Source: JAWVFN01 sp963696625
Lineage (GTDB): Bacteria > Actinomycetota > Thermoleophilia > Solirubrobacterales > 70-9
NCBI GenBank assembly: GCA_963696625.1
Contig: CAVOKZ010000020.1
Coordinates: forward strand, 1 to 64,000
Reading direction: 5' to 3'
Length of the DNA stretch: 64,000 nt
Under the pieces are notes generated by a model. The model was not told where the DNA came from, searched no databases, and saw nothing but the letters and a program-made list of their open reading frames with translations. Position numbers and translations under genes: made by a program. This document shows, piece after piece, positions 8,550-19,041 of the stretch. Every line of letters begins with the position of its first letter. Position 1 is the stretch's first letter.

Positions 8550-9417
8550 CGCCAGGTACCACGCAGCTTCGCTCGCCGCGGTCTTCATCGCGCTGGCCGT
8601 CGGCATCCTGATCGGAGCCGGCCTCGGCGGCAATCTGCTCAACGACACCGAGAAGAGCCTGCGCGACAGCCTGCGCGGCGACCTCGAGGACGCGCGCTCG
8701 GAGGCCGACGATCTCCAGGCCCAGCTGAACCGCGAGCACGCGTTCGAGGACGCCGTCTATCCGTCGCTGGTCGGGGATCGCCTCGCCGGCCGCAGCGTCG
8801 GCGTCATCGCTCTCGGCGACCTCTCCGGGGGTCTCGCCGAGGACATCCAGTCCGCCCTCGAGCCCACCGGCGCCGATCTCACGGACGTCTCGGTGGTGCG
8901 CTCGCCGCCGAACGTCGACGAGCTCGCCCGCCAGCTCAAGGGATCGGGGATCGGCCCGATCGCCACCGATCCCGCCCGCCTGCAGGCGCTCGGCCGGCGC
9001 ATCGGCCGCCAGCTGGCCGAGGGAGGTGGCGGCCTGGTGCAGCGCTCGCGCGAGGTTCTGCTCTCGCGCTCGAGCGGTGAGGGCCAGAGCCTCGACCTGG
9101 TCGTGCTCGTGCGCTCGGTTCCCGGCGACGTCAGCCCCGAGGACCGCGCGCTGATCGAGGCCTTCGACACCGGCCTCGTCCGCGGCGTGCGCAGCGCCGG
9201 CCTCAACGCGGTCGCGGTTGAGACCACCGGAGTGGAGGAGTCGAGCGTCCCCTGGTTCGCCGACAGGGATGTCGCCACCGTCGACGACGTCGACGCCGTC
9301 GCCGGCAAGGTCGCGATGGTGTTCGCGCTGCTCGGCGCGAGCGGCGACTTCGGGATCAAGGACTCGGCCGACAGCCTGCTGCCCGAGCTGCTGGTTCCTA
9401 CCGCGCCCGCCGGGTAG
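8539..9417 (+). CDS. steB: SteB/MctB family membrane-anchored protein
   Basis: A 292-residue protein with one N-terminal transmembrane helix (AAVFIALAVGILIGAGLGG), a coiled coil after it (about residues 33-75) and an extracytoplasmic domain. This architecture is the SteB family, also annotated as copper transporter MctB in mycobacteria. The TTG start at 8539 lies inside steA, so the two products are translationally coupled, as expected for partners of one complex. Whether this protein also affects copper cannot be told from sequence. Confidence 0.85.
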   Translation: MGYSARYHAASLAAVFIALAVGILIGAGLGGNLLNDTEKSLRDSLRGDLEDARSEADDLQAQLNREHAFEDAVYPSLVGDRLAGRSVGVIALGDLSGGLAEDIQSALEPTGADLTDVSVVRSPPNVDELARQLKGSGIGPIATDPARLQALGRRIGRQLAEGGGGLVQRSREVLLSRSSGEGQSLDLVVLVRSVPGDVSPEDRALIEAFDTGLVRGVRSAGLNAVAVETTGVEESSVPWFADRDVATVDDVDAVAGKVAMVFALLGASGDFGIKDSADSLLPELLVPTAPAG

Positions 9418-10250
9418 ATGCGCTGGATAGCGCTCGTTCTGTCGTCAGGGGTCGGGCTCGCGATCCTGCCCGCCGGGATCCGGGCGCTGCGCGAGGCCGG
9501 GATGACGCGCGAGAACTACCGCTCGGCGAGCGTCGCCTTTCCGCTCGGGGCGATCCTGCTCGCGGCCTCGCTGGTGGCGCTCGCGCCTCTCGCGGTGCTC
9601 GACGACCGCGCCGACATCGATCTCCTCGATCCCGACCTGCGCCGCTGGTTCGCCTACGTCGTAGGAGTCGCGTTTCTCGGCCTCTTCGACGACACCATCG
9701 GCCGCGGCGCCTCTCACGACACGCCGCGGGGCTGGCGCGGGCATGCCGGAGCGGTGATGCGCGGCGAGCTCTCGACCGGGGCGATCAAGGCGCTCGGCGC
9801 GCTGGCGCTGGCGGCCTACGCGACCTCTGGGCTCGGGCGCGAGTGGTTCGGCTACCTCGTCGACCTGGCGATCCTGCTGCTGGCGACCAACATGTGGAAC
9901 CTGCTCGACCTGCGGCCGGGCAGGGCCGAGAAGGCGCTGGTGCTGCTCGGCGCCGGCCTCTGCATCGGCTACTGGACGATCGTGCCGATCGAGCTGCTCG
10001 GCCTCATTCTCGGGCCGATCCTGGTCGGCGCCTGGTTCACGCTGCGCGAGGAGGCGATGCTCGGCGACACCGGCTCGAACCTGATCGGAGCCGTCGCCGG
10101 TGTCTGGATGCTCGCCACGCTCTCCGAAGACGCGCGCTACGTCGCCCTCGGAGTGCTCGTAGTTCTCACGATTTACGGAGAGTTTCGCTCGATCTCCGCC
10201 GCGATCGAGCGGGTTCCGCTGCTCAGGCATCTAGACTCACTTGGCAGGAG

Positions 10251-10254
<4 letters not shown>
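9418..10254 (+). CDS. MraY/WecA-like polyprenyl-phosphate phosphotransferase family membrane protein
   Basis: A 278-residue multi-helix membrane protein with the landmarks of the MraY/WecA/TagO superfamily: FLGLFDDTIG (aspartate-rich motif), TNMWNLLDLRPGRAEK (the NxxNLxDGxxG-like loop) and MLGDTGSNLIGA. Such enzymes transfer sugar-1-phosphate to a lipid carrier in cell-wall or polymer synthesis. The protein is shorter than canonical MraY (about 350 residues), so its substrate is uncertain. It begins directly after the steB stop and its stop overlaps the pyrG start (TTGA), placing it in the steA-steB-pyrG transcription unit and hinting at an envelope role alongside SteAB. Confidence 0.85.
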
Positions 10255-11954
<1,700 letters not shown>

Positions 11955-11979
11955 CCGCGGCCAGAGATAATCCGGCGCC

Positions 11980-13086
11980 GTGAGCGACGAGCGCCTCTTC
12001 GACCGCTTCAAGCGGCTCTGCGAGATCGCGAGCCCGACCGGGTCCGAGCGCGCCGTCGCCGACGCGGTGATCGCCGAGCTGCGCGAGCTCGGCGCCGAGG
12101 TGGTCGAGGACGACAAGGCGGAGGCCGCGCAGGCCGGCGCCGGCAACCTCGTCGCGCGGCGGCCGGGCACGAGCGATGGCTGGGTGATGTTCTCCGGGCA
12201 CCTCGACACGGTTCCTCACGAGGGGGGTATCGAGGTCGAGCTCGCCGACGGGACCTTCCGCTCCAAGGGAGACACGATCCTCGGGGCCGACAACAAGGCC
12301 GCGGTCGCCGTGCTGCTCGAGCTGGTTGCGCGGCACTCCGAGAAACCGCCCCCCGTGGGGATCGAGCTGCTGCTCACCGTCGCCGAGGAGGACGGGCTGC
12401 GCGGGGCGAGCGCCTTCGACATGTCTCAGCTCCGCGCGCCCTTCGGCTACGTCCTCGACCACGCGAGCCCGATCGGCGAGGTGATCGTCGCGGCGCCGAC
12501 CTACAAGCGGCTCGAGGTCACCTTCGAGGGGACCGAGGCGCACTCGGGGATCAACCCCGAGGACGGCCACAGCGCGATCGCCGCCGCGGCGGCGGCGATC
12601 ACCGGCATGGAGCTGGGCCGGCTCGACGAGGAGACGACCGCGAACGTCGGCGTGATCGAGGGCGGCTCGGCCTCGAACATCGTCGCCGGCAGCTGTCACA
12701 TCTCCGCCGAGGCGCGCAGCATCGACCCGGCCAAGGCGGCGGAGCGGATCGGCAAGATGGTCGACGCCTGCACCTGGGCGGCGGGTGAGCACCACTGCGA
12801 CGTCGACGCCGAGGTGATCGAGATGTTCCGTGGCTACACGATGCCCAAGGACTCAGGGCCCGTCGCGCTAGCCGAGAAGGCGCTCGAGCGCTGCGGGCAC
12901 AATGTCAGCCGCGTCGCCACCGGCGGCGGCAGCGACGCCAACGCATTCCTGGCCTCGGGCTACGACGCGGTGCTGCTCGCCAACGGCACCTACGCGAACC
13001 ACACGCCCGAGGAGAACGTCCCCGCCGCCAACCTGACGTCGATGGTCGAGGTCTGCGAGCAGATCCTGGCCGGGGCCGCTGAATGA
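11980..13086 (+). CDS. M20 family peptidase, peptidase T-like
   Basis: A 368-residue zinc-dependent amino- or tripeptidase-type enzyme. Metal-binding motifs are visible: FSGHLDTVP, ILGADNKAAVAVLLEL, TVAEEDGLRGA and the C-terminal NHTPEENV. The lid or dimerisation domain carries EAHSGINPEDGHSAI. It resembles PepT-like proteins common in actinobacteria and Firmicutes. The GTG start at 11980 follows pyrG by 25 nt, and the stop overlaps the next ATG (ATGA). Its substrate is not readable from the sequence. Confidence 0.88.
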   Translation: MSDERLFDRFKRLCEIASPTGSERAVADAVIAELRELGAEVVEDDKAEAAQAGAGNLVARRPGTSDGWVMFSGHLDTVPHEGGIEVELADGTFRSKGDTILGADNKAAVAVLLELVARHSEKPPPVGIELLLTVAEEDGLRGASAFDMSQLRAPFGYVLDHASPIGEVIVAAPTYKRLEVTFEGTEAHSGINPEDGHSAIAAAAAAITGMELGRLDEETTANVGVIEGGSASNIVAGSCHISAEARSIDPAKAAERIGKMVDACTWAAGEHHCDVDAEVIEMFRGYTMPKDSGPVALAEKALERCGHNVSRVATGGGSDANAFLASGYDAVLLANGTYANHTPEENVPAANLTSMVEVCEQILAGAAE

Positions 13087-14102
13087 GGCTCAGCCTGCGG
13101 CGCGGGCTGGTCGTGGCGACCGACCCGCTGACGGTCCGGGTCGGGGAGGAGGAGCGGCGCGCCTGGGCCGACGAGGCGATGGTCGGGCCGGTCGAGCTCG
13201 GCGACGTGGTCGTCGTCAACACCGCCGCGGTCGACCTCGAGCTCGGCTCCGGCGGCTTCGACGTCGTCCACGTCAACCTGACCCGCGGGCTCGAGGGGGG
13301 CGAGGACCCCGGCGATCACGTGATCAAGCTCAACTACACCTCGCTCCAGCACCCCGTCGCCCCGGTCGAGCAGGGCCAGGACGAGGGCGACTGGCGACCC
13401 GAGCGGCGCCCGCCGGTGCTCGTCTGCTTCCTCCACGGCCAGCTCGCGCCGGCGGTGTGGGCCGCAGCGCAGGGGCCGCCGGGGTTGAAGCTCGGTTACG
13501 TTCAGACTCCGGGCGGGGCCCTGCCGGGCGGGCTCTCGCGCGACGTCGCCGATCTGCGCGACCGAGGCCTGCTCGCCGAGCACGTGACCGCCGGGCCCTG
13601 CCACGGCGGCGAGCGCGAGGCGATCAGCGTCGTGGGCGCGCTGCACGCGGCGGCGGCGACCCTCGGCTGGGACGCCGCGATCGCCGCGCCGGGTCCGGGG
13701 ATCCTCGGCTCGGCGACGCGCTACGGCCACGGGGGCATGGCGGCGCTCGACACGGCGCACGCGGCTCTCTCGCTCGGGCTGCCGACCGCGATCGCGCCGC
13801 GCCTCTCCGCGGGCGACCCGCGCCCGCGCCACCGCGGCGTCAGCCACCACACCGAGGCGATTCTGCGGCTGCTGCTGGCGCCGGTCACGGTCGCTTCCCC
13901 GGAGGGGATCGAATCGGCCGCGGGGCTCGCCCAGGTTTGCGGCGACCGCCACGAGGTACAAAGCGAGGCCGTGGATCTCGACGGATACAAGGCGAGCGGC
14001 CTGCCGGTGAAGACGATGGGCCGCGAGATCTCCGAGGACCCCGACTTCTTCGCGGGGGCCCTCGCCGGCGGCGCTCTGCTCGCGGAGCTGGCGAGGGCGT
14101 GA
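13083..14102 (+). CDS. DUF3866 family protein
   Basis: A 339-residue soluble protein of the actinobacterial DUF3866 family, found in the same neighbourhood in many genomes. Visible conserved stretches are VVNTAAVDLELGSGGFDVVH, DHVIKLNYTSLQHPV, CFLHGQLAPA and ITPGPGILGS-like APGPGILGSATRYGHGG. The start overlaps the peptidase stop and the end meets the Nudix start (GTGATGG), so it is part of a tightly coupled cluster. Its biochemical function is unknown. Confidence 0.8.
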   Translation: MRLSLRRGLVVATDPLTVRVGEEERRAWADEAMVGPVELGDVVVVNTAAVDLELGSGGFDVVHVNLTRGLEGGEDPGDHVIKLNYTSLQHPVAPVEQGQDEGDWRPERRPPVLVCFLHGQLAPAVWAAAQGPPGLKLGYVQTPGGALPGGLSRDVADLRDRGLLAEHVTAGPCHGGEREAISVVGALHAAAATLGWDAAIAAPGPGILGSATRYGHGGMAALDTAHAALSLGLPTAIAPRLSAGDPRPRHRGVSHHTEAILRLLLAPVTVASPEGIESAAGLAQVCGDRHEVQSEAVDLDGYKASGLPVKTMGREISEDPDFFAGALAGGALLAELARA

Positions 14103-14623
14103 TGGAGCGGGTCGGCGGCCAGCTCGTCTACCGCGGCCCGGCGGCCTCGGTGCGGATGGACATGTTCGAGTACGCCGACGGCGACACCGCCGAGCGCCAG
14201 ATCGTCGTCGTCCCGGACTCGGTGACGATCGTCGCCCACGACGGCGTCACCCTCTTCCTCGTCGCCCAGCCGCGCGAGGCCGTGGGGGAGGAGGCGCTGC
14301 TCGAGCTGCCCGCGGGCAAGATCGACGAGGGCGAGTCGCCGCTCGAGGCCGCCAGGCGCGAGCTGGTCGAGGAGGTCGGCAAGGAGGCGTCTGATTGGCG
14401 GAAGCTGAAGTCGGCTTACCTCACTCCCGGCTACTCGAGCGAGGAGGCGACGATCTTCCTCGCCACCGGCCTGCGCGACGTTCCCGCGGAGGGCGGGGAT
14501 GAGGACCGGCTCGAGGTGGTCGAGCGGCCGCTGGCCGAGCTCGACGCGGTGATCTCCGAGTGCCGGGACGCCTCCTCGCTGCTCGGCATGCTGCTGCTGA
14601 GGGAGAACTTGCGCGGGGGGTAG
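14102..14623 (+). CDS. Nudix hydrolase, ADP-ribose pyrophosphatase-like
   Basis: A 173-residue protein with a complete Nudix box (G-x5-E-x7-REVxEE-x-G) read as GKIDEGESPLEAARRELVEE, preceded by ELPA. Conserved YLTPGYSSEEATIFLAT follows, typical of ADP-ribose hydrolases. A gene of this type also lies between pyrG and xerD in Mycobacterium. The ATG at 14102 overlaps the DUF3866 end. Confidence 0.9.
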   Translation: MERVGGQLVYRGPAASVRMDMFEYADGDTAERQIVVVPDSVTIVAHDGVTLFLVAQPREAVGEEALLELPAGKIDEGESPLEAARRELVEEVGKEASDWRKLKSAYLTPGYSSEEATIFLATGLRDVPAEGGDEDRLEVVERPLAELDAVISECRDASSLLGMLLLRENLRGG

Positions 14624-14662
14624 GCGGGCAGGGCCGCAGGCCCGCGCGGGGAAGTTCTCGTC

Positions 14663-15631
14663 GTGGAGCCGACGGCCACCCCACAGCGGGAGAAGACCGA
14701 GGTTCGCCCCTCGCCGGCTTTCGAGGCGCTGGTCCTCGACTTCCTCGCACACCTCGAGTTCGAGCGCGGCCTCTCGCGCAACACGCTCACGGCCTACCGC
14801 ACCGACCTGCTCCAGTTCGGCGTCTTTCTCGCCGGGTCCAAGCTCGAGGCGACCGACGCCGCCGGCTCAGACCTCTCCGACTTCCTCGCCGGGCTCGCGC
14901 GCGGCGACGGCAACGGCCACCCCGCCTGCTCGGCCGCGACGGTTAATCGCAAGGCGGCGTGCCTGCGTTCGTTCTATCGCCACCTGCGCCGCGAGGAGAT
15001 CGTCGATGACGATCCGACCGCGGCGCTCGCCGCGCCTCGCCGGGGCAAGAAGCTCCCGCACGTCCTGAGCCAGTCCGAGGTCCAGCACCTGCTCGCCCAG
15101 CCGCGCGGGGACGAGCCCGCCACGATCCGCGACCGGGCGATCCTCGAGCTGATGTACGCGTGCGGGCTGCGCGCCTCGGAGACGATCGGGCTCGACGTCG
15201 GCGACGTCGACATCAAGAACGGTGCTCTGCGGGCCCGCGGCAAGGGCTCCAAGGAGCGCGTCGTGCCGCTCGGCGGCAAGGCCGCGACGGCGCTCTCCGC
15301 ATACCTGCGCGGTGCGCGCCCGAAGCTCGTCCACTCCGCCGGCGAGAACAGGCTGTTCGTCAACTTCCGCGGCGGGCCGCTGACCCGCCAGGGGCTCTAC
15401 AAGATCGTCCAGCGCCACGCCCGCAGCGCCGGGCTCGCCGACCGGATGAGCCCGCACACGCTGCGGCATTCGTTTGCGACCCACCTGCTCGCGGGGGGCT
15501 GCGATCTGCGCTCGGTCCAGGAGATGCTCGGCCACGCAGACGTCTCGACGACGCAGCTCTACACCCATCTCTCCGGCGAAGACCTGAAGCGCGCCTACTT
15601 CGACGCCCATCCTCGCGCGCACGCGAGATAA
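14663..15631 (+). CDS. xerD: Tyrosine recombinase XerD
   Basis: Acts with XerC at dif to resolve chromosome dimers. The 322 residues comprise an N-terminal SAM-like core-binding domain (LSRNTLTAYRTDLLQF) and the catalytic domain with all key residues: R170 (YACGLRASE), H265 and R268 (SPHTLRHSFATHLL), H291 (LGHADVSTTQLYTH) and the nucleophile Y300. The GTG start at 14663 follows the Nudix gene by about 40 nt. The position matches conserved actinobacterial synteny, so this is the housekeeping recombinase and not a phage integrase. A hairpin repeat overlaps its stop. Confidence 0.93.
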   Translation: MEPTATPQREKTEVRPSPAFEALVLDFLAHLEFERGLSRNTLTAYRTDLLQFGVFLAGSKLEATDAAGSDLSDFLAGLARGDGNGHPACSAATVNRKAACLRSFYRHLRREEIVDDDPTAALAAPRRGKKLPHVLSQSEVQHLLAQPRGDEPATIRDRAILELMYACGLRASETIGLDVGDVDIKNGALRARGKGSKERVVPLGGKAATALSAYLRGARPKLVHSAGENRLFVNFRGGPLTRQGLYKIVQRHARSAGLADRMSPHTLRHSFATHLLAGGCDLRSVQEMLGHADVSTTQLYTHLSGEDLKRAYFDAHPRAHAR

Positions 15632-15703
15632 ACCGCAGCCCTCCTGCGCTTCGCCTCGGGGGCCGCGGGCAAGGCTCTCCCTGAATGGCCGTTATCGGCC
15701 GGT
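15629..15703 (-). repeat. Conserved-loop hairpin repeat, copy 3
   Basis: In minus orientation this copy reads GGCCGATAACGGCCATTCAG, then arms CCGCGGCCC and GGGCTGCGG (one G-U pair) around the loop CCGAGGCGAAGCGCAGGA, ending CGGTTTA. It overlaps the xerD stop codon and sits just before the lipoprotein gene. Confidence 0.7.
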
Positions 15704-15714
15704 AGGTTCAAGGA

Positions 15715-16377
15715 ATGCCCCGCCCCGACATTGCGACCGCGATCCTCTGCTGCTGCCTCGGCCTCGCCGCCTGCGGCAGCGAACGCCCCGAGCCGCCGAA
15801 GCTCGACGAGACCGCGGTTCCGGGCAAGGTCACGCCCTACTCGGACCCCACGGGCGACGTCACCTTCTCCTACCCCGACAACTGGGCGGTCCAGCCGCGC
15901 GATCCGCCCGGCGTGGCGACCGTGGCGACCGGCGGCGCCTCGGCCACGTTCTGGGCCTACCGCTCGGTGTCGTTGGTCAGCGATCTCGCGACCGCGGAGC
16001 AGGCGCTGAAGCGCTTCCTGGTCTCGCTCAAGGAGCGGGATCCAGGGTTCGAGGTGACCAAGACCGACGTGACCCTGGTCTTCGAGAGGCCCGCCTTCGT
16101 GGTCGAGGGCACGACCGAGATCCAGGGACGGCCGACCCGGATCCGCAGCGTCCATGCCTTCAACGGCGTCGGCGAGTACGTGCTCGACGCGTTCGCCGAC
16201 CCCGACAAGTTCGACGAGGTCAACATCACCGTGTTCGGGCCGATGCTCGCCAGCTGGAAGTTCTTCGGCAAGTTGGCGGCGGCGCAGGAGGGGGAGGCGA
16301 CGACGCCCACGTCTCCGACGGCCCCGACGGCCCCGACGACACCGACGACACCGACGACACCGACGACACCGGACTGA
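15715..16377 (+). CDS. Secreted lipoprotein with Thr/Pro-rich tail
   Basis: A 220-residue protein with a lipoprotein signal (CCCLGLAACGS, lipobox LAAC). The body reads SDPTGDVTFSYPDNWAVQPR, similar to PsbP/DUF1795-like domains that often follow lipoprotein anchors. The last 30 residues are PTT/PTA repeats from a 9-bp tandem repeat, likely a flexible spacer. The stop overlaps the mutM ATG (TGATG). Its function is unknown. Confidence 0.8.
   Translation: MPRPDIATAILCCCLGLAACGSERPEPPKLDETAVPGKVTPYSDPTGDVTFSYPDNWAVQPRDPPGVATVATGGASATFWAYRSVSLVSDLATAEQALKRFLVSLKERDPGFEVTKTDVTLVFERPAFVVEGTTEIQGRPTRIRSVHAFNGVGEYVLDAFADPDKFDEVNITVFGPMLASWKFFGKLAAAQEGEATTPTSPTAPTAPTTPTTPTTPTTPD
16306..16374 (+). repeat. 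9-bp tandem repeat, consensus CCGACGACA
   Basis: About seven degenerate-to-exact units encode the Thr/Pro tail of the lipoprotein. The last four units are nearly identical, so length variation by slippage is plausible. Confidence 0.75.
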
Positions 16378-17249
16378 TGCCCGAGCTGCCCGAGGTCGAG
16401 ACGATTCGCCGTCAGCTCGAGCCCGAGATCGTCGGGCGCACGATCGAGCGGATGGAGGTCTTCGACGAGCTGTTCGGCCGCCCGAAGACGCCGCGGGCGC
16501 TCGAGAAGGCGGTGTCGGGCCGCAGGATCGAGGAGTTTCGCCGGCGCGGCAAGTACATGCTGCTCGACCTCTCCGGCGGCGTCACCCTGATCCTCCACCT
16601 GCGTATGACCGGCAACCTCCAGCTCGCCCCGGCGGAGCCCGAGCCGCGCTTCCTGCGCGCGCTGATCCGCCTCGACGGCGGCCAGACCCTGACCTGGACC
16701 GACGCACGCCGCTTCGGCCACGGCGAGGTGGTGCCCACCGATCAGATCGATGAGCGCTTCGCCGGGCGGGTGGGGGTCGAGCCGCTCTCTGAGGACTTCA
16801 CCACCGATCTGCTGCTCGAGCTCGCCGCCGGGCGAACGGCGCCGCTGAAGTCCTTCCTGCTCGCCCAGGAGCGGATCGCCGGCATCGGGAATATCTACGC
16901 CGACGAGGCGCTCTGGCGGGCCGAGCTCCACCCGCTCTCGCCGGCGGGGTCGATGAAGCGCGAGCACGCCGAGGCGCTGCGCGAGGGGATCGTCGAGGCG
17001 CTCGAGGCCGGTCTCGACAACGGAGGCGCCTCGATCGACGATTACCTCGACGCCCGCGGGGAGCGGGGCTCGATGCAGGACGAGTTCCTCATTCACCGTC
17101 GCGAGGGCGAGGAGTGCCTGCGCGGCGACGGCACGATCGAGCGCACCGTCGTCTCCGGGCGCTCGACCTACTACTGCCCCGGCTGTCAGGTGCGGCTGCG
17201 CAAGCGACCCCGCCGGTCCCGGACGCGAAGCGGAGGAACCGGCGGTTAA
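16377..17249 (+). CDS. mutM: Formamidopyrimidine-DNA glycosylase
   Basis: Removes 8-oxoguanine and formamidopyrimidines. The catalytic N-terminus PELPEVE is intact, as are K59 (RRRGKYMLLDL), the helix-two-turn-helix lysine region (APLKSFLLAQERIAGIGNIYADE) and GGASIDDY. In the zinc finger the usual C-x2-C...C-x2-C is seen as C247-L-R-G with G250 replacing the second cysteine, then C267-P-G-C270. So one ligand is missing, by mutation or error. The C-terminal 12 residues (RRSRTRSGGTGG) are encoded by a dispersed hairpin repeat that also supplies the stop codon. Confidence 0.93.
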   Translation: MPELPEVETIRRQLEPEIVGRTIERMEVFDELFGRPKTPRALEKAVSGRRIEEFRRRGKYMLLDLSGGVTLILHLRMTGNLQLAPAEPEPRFLRALIRLDGGQTLTWTDARRFGHGEVVPTDQIDERFAGRVGVEPLSEDFTTDLLLELAAGRTAPLKSFLLAQERIAGIGNIYADEALWRAELHPLSPAGSMKREHAEALREGIVEALEAGLDNGGASIDDYLDARGERGSMQDEFLIHRREGEECLRGDGTIERTVVSGRSTYYCPGCQVRLRKRPRRSRTRSGGTGG

Positions 17250-17262
17250 TGGCGAAGCCGCG
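17211..17262 (+). repeat. Conserved-loop hairpin repeat, copy 4 (mutM end / P1 peptidase start)
   Basis: The arms CCGCCGGT and ACCGGCGG surround the loop GGACGCGAAGCGGAGGA (about 17221-17237). The mutM stop (TAA) and the next gene's ATG (TAATG, 17247-17251) both lie in the right flank, so the repeat has become the coding junction of two genes. Confidence 0.7.
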
Positions 17263-18187
17263 CCTCCCAACCGGTTTCGCGGTCGGCCACTGGAGCGACC
17301 CAGTGGGGATGACCGGCTGTTCGGTCGTCCTCCCGCCCCCTGGCTCACGCGGTGGGGTCTGCGTTCAGGGCGGCGGGCCAGGCACCCGCGAGACCGACTC
17401 GCTCGGCCCGCTCGCCAACGCCGAACACGTGACCGCCGTCCTGCTCACCGGCGGCAGCGCCTACGGCCTAGCCGCGGCCGACGGGGTGGTGCGCTGGTGC
17501 GAGGAGCATGGGCGCGGCTACGAGACCCCCGCCGGGCTGGTGCCGATCGTTCCCGGGGCCGTGATCTACGACCTCGCCGCCGGCGATCCGAAGGCGCGGC
17601 CGGGGGCGGAAGAGGGCTACGCGGCCGCCGCCGGCGCGCGCGAGGGGGAGCCCGAGCGCGGAGCGGTGGGCGCCGGTGCCGGCGCCAGGGTCGGCAAGCT
17701 GCTCGGCCACGAGCGCGCCTCGCGCGGCGGGGTGGGATACGCCGCCCTGCAGACCGGCGCCGGCGAGACCGTCGCGGCGATCGCGGTCGTAAACGCCGCC
17801 GGCGACGTGATCGCCGAGGACGGCTCGGTGCTCGCCGGGATCTCGCCGCAGGACGGCGAGGCCCCGCGCAGCGCCGAGCTGATGGTCCAGATGCGCGATC
17901 TCGGACCGGCGGGGGAGCCTGAAGGGCCGCCCGGCAACTCGACCCTTGTTTGCGTCTGCACCGACGCGCCGCTCGACAAGCGCGAGTGCGCGATCGCCGC
18001 CCGCATGGCGGTCGCCGGCATGGCCCGCGCCATCGACCCCGTCTTCACTCCCGTGGACGGCGACGTCTCCTTCTGCGTCGCATCCGGAACCGGCCCCTCG
18101 CGCCCCTTCATCGCGATGCAGGTCGGCGTCGCCGCGGCAACCGCCACCGCTGCGGCGATCCGCGACGCCGTCACGGCTGGATTGTAA
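17249..18187 (+). CDS. P1 family peptidase (DmpA/S58 type)
   Basis: A 312-residue autoprocessing N-terminal-nucleophile hydrolase family that includes DmpA aminopeptidase and 6-aminohexanoate oligomer hydrolase. Signatures: VGHWSDPVGMTGCSVVL, TDSLGPLANAEHVTAVLLTGGSAYGLAAADGV, GAVGAGAGARVGKLLG and GNSTLVCVCTDA, whose Ser/Thr precedes the expected self-cleavage site. Only the short ATG start at 17249 (overlapping the mutM stop) fits the family N-terminus; upstream frame belongs to mutM. Confidence 0.88.
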   Translation: MAKPRLPTGFAVGHWSDPVGMTGCSVVLPPPGSRGGVCVQGGGPGTRETDSLGPLANAEHVTAVLLTGGSAYGLAAADGVVRWCEEHGRGYETPAGLVPIVPGAVIYDLAAGDPKARPGAEEGYAAAAGAREGEPERGAVGAGAGARVGKLLGHERASRGGVGYAALQTGAGETVAAIAVVNAAGDVIAEDGSVLAGISPQDGEAPRSAELMVQMRDLGPAGEPEGPPGNSTLVCVCTDAPLDKRECAIAARMAVAGMARAIDPVFTPVDGDVSFCVASGTGPSRPFIAMQVGVAAATATAAAIRDAVTAGL

Positions 18188-18215
18188 AGGGGACCGTCCC
18201 CTTAACGGTTGTTTT
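18184..18215 (+). terminator. Hairpin between P1 peptidase and recO
   Basis: The near-perfect palindrome AAGGGGACCGTCCCCTT is followed by a T-rich tract (GGTTGTTTTG), immediately after the peptidase stop. It resembles the GTTAAGGGGGTC-type palindromes found in the 35-38 kb island but is a distinct sequence. Confidence 0.55.
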
Positions 18216-18242
18216 GTCCGGGGGTCGAGTCAGATTTGTCAC

Positions 18243-18965
18243 ATGCCCGGCAACTTCAAGACCGAGGCGATCGTGCTGCGCTCGATTCGCTACGGCGAGG
18301 CCGATCGCATCGTCCATCTCTACACCGCCGCGCGCGGAAGGCTGGGCGCGATCGCCAAGGGCTCGCGACGCCCGAAGTCGCGCTTCGGCGGGAGGCTCGA
18401 GCCGTTCTTCCGGCTCGACCTCGTTCTGTACGAGGGGCGGAGCGAGCTGATGACCGTGACCGGGGCGGCGACCCTCGACGGCTACGGCGCGTTGCGCTCG
18501 GACGGAGCGCGGATCGGCGCCGCCGCCCGCGCCTGCGACGCGGTGCTGCGGCTGCTCGACTCGGCCGAGCCCAACCGCGCGGCCTACAACCTGCTGCGCA
18601 GCTACCTCGAACTGCTCGATGGACCGGATGGGGAGGAGGCGGCGCGGCCGGCGGTGGCGCTCGCCTTCCGCGCCAAGCTGGCGCTGGCCTCGGGTTTCGC
18701 CCCCGAGCTTGCCTCGTGCGCGCGCTGCGGCGAGGCCCAGCACCTGAGCGCCTTCTCGGGCGCCGCCGGGGGCGTGGTCTGCGCGAGCTGCGAGGGGGAG
18801 GGGTTCCCGCTCTCCGAGGAGGCGCACGCCTTCCTCGTCGGCGCCCTCGGCAGCCCGCTCGCCGACGCGCCGGATGCGGGTGTTCCGGCCCTACGAGCGG
18901 CCGAGCGCGCGATCGGCGAGACGCTCGAACACCACGCCCACGTGAAGCTCAGGTCCGCCGCTTAG
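18243..18965 (+). CDS. recO: DNA repair protein RecO
   Basis: RecO helps load RecA at gapped DNA (RecFOR pathway). The 240-residue product from ATG 18243 starts with the OB-fold motif KTEAIVLRSIRYGEADRIV and continues HLYTAARGRLGAIAKGSRRPKSRFGGRLEP. It has the zinc-binding CARCGEAQHL and CASCEGEGF pairs at about residues 160-185. The stop lies in a hairpin repeat. Confidence 0.92.
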   Translation: MPGNFKTEAIVLRSIRYGEADRIVHLYTAARGRLGAIAKGSRRPKSRFGGRLEPFFRLDLVLYEGRSELMTVTGAATLDGYGALRSDGARIGAAARACDAVLRLLDSAEPNRAAYNLLRSYLELLDGPDGEEAARPAVALAFRAKLALASGFAPELASCARCGEAQHLSAFSGAAGGVVCASCEGEGFPLSEEAHAFLVGALGSPLADAPDAGVPALRAAERAIGETLEHHAHVKLRSAA

Positions 18966-19041
18966 GCCGATAAGGGCCATTCATGGCGAGCCCGGGACCG
19001 CCGCCCCCGGATGCGAAGCCGAGGAGGCGGCGGTTTATGGC
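18964..19041 (+). repeat. Conserved-loop hairpin repeat, copy 5
   Basis: This is the fullest copy: GGCCGATAAGGGCCATTCATGG, then arms CCGCCGCC and GGCGGCGG around the loop CCGGATGCGAAGCCGAGGA, then GGTTTATGGC. It overlaps the recO stop and fills the recO / 19041 convergent gap. Confidence 0.7.

Noticed and set aside
14663..15631. Phage or island integrase
   Set aside because: The tyrosine recombinase lies in conserved pyrG-nudix-xerD synteny and has XerD length and motifs, so it is the housekeeping XerD and not the integrase of the 31-38 kb island.
16306..16374. Regulatory or CRISPR-like tandem repeat
   Set aside because: It is in-frame and encodes the Thr/Pro tail of a lipoprotein; a coding minisatellite is enough explanation.
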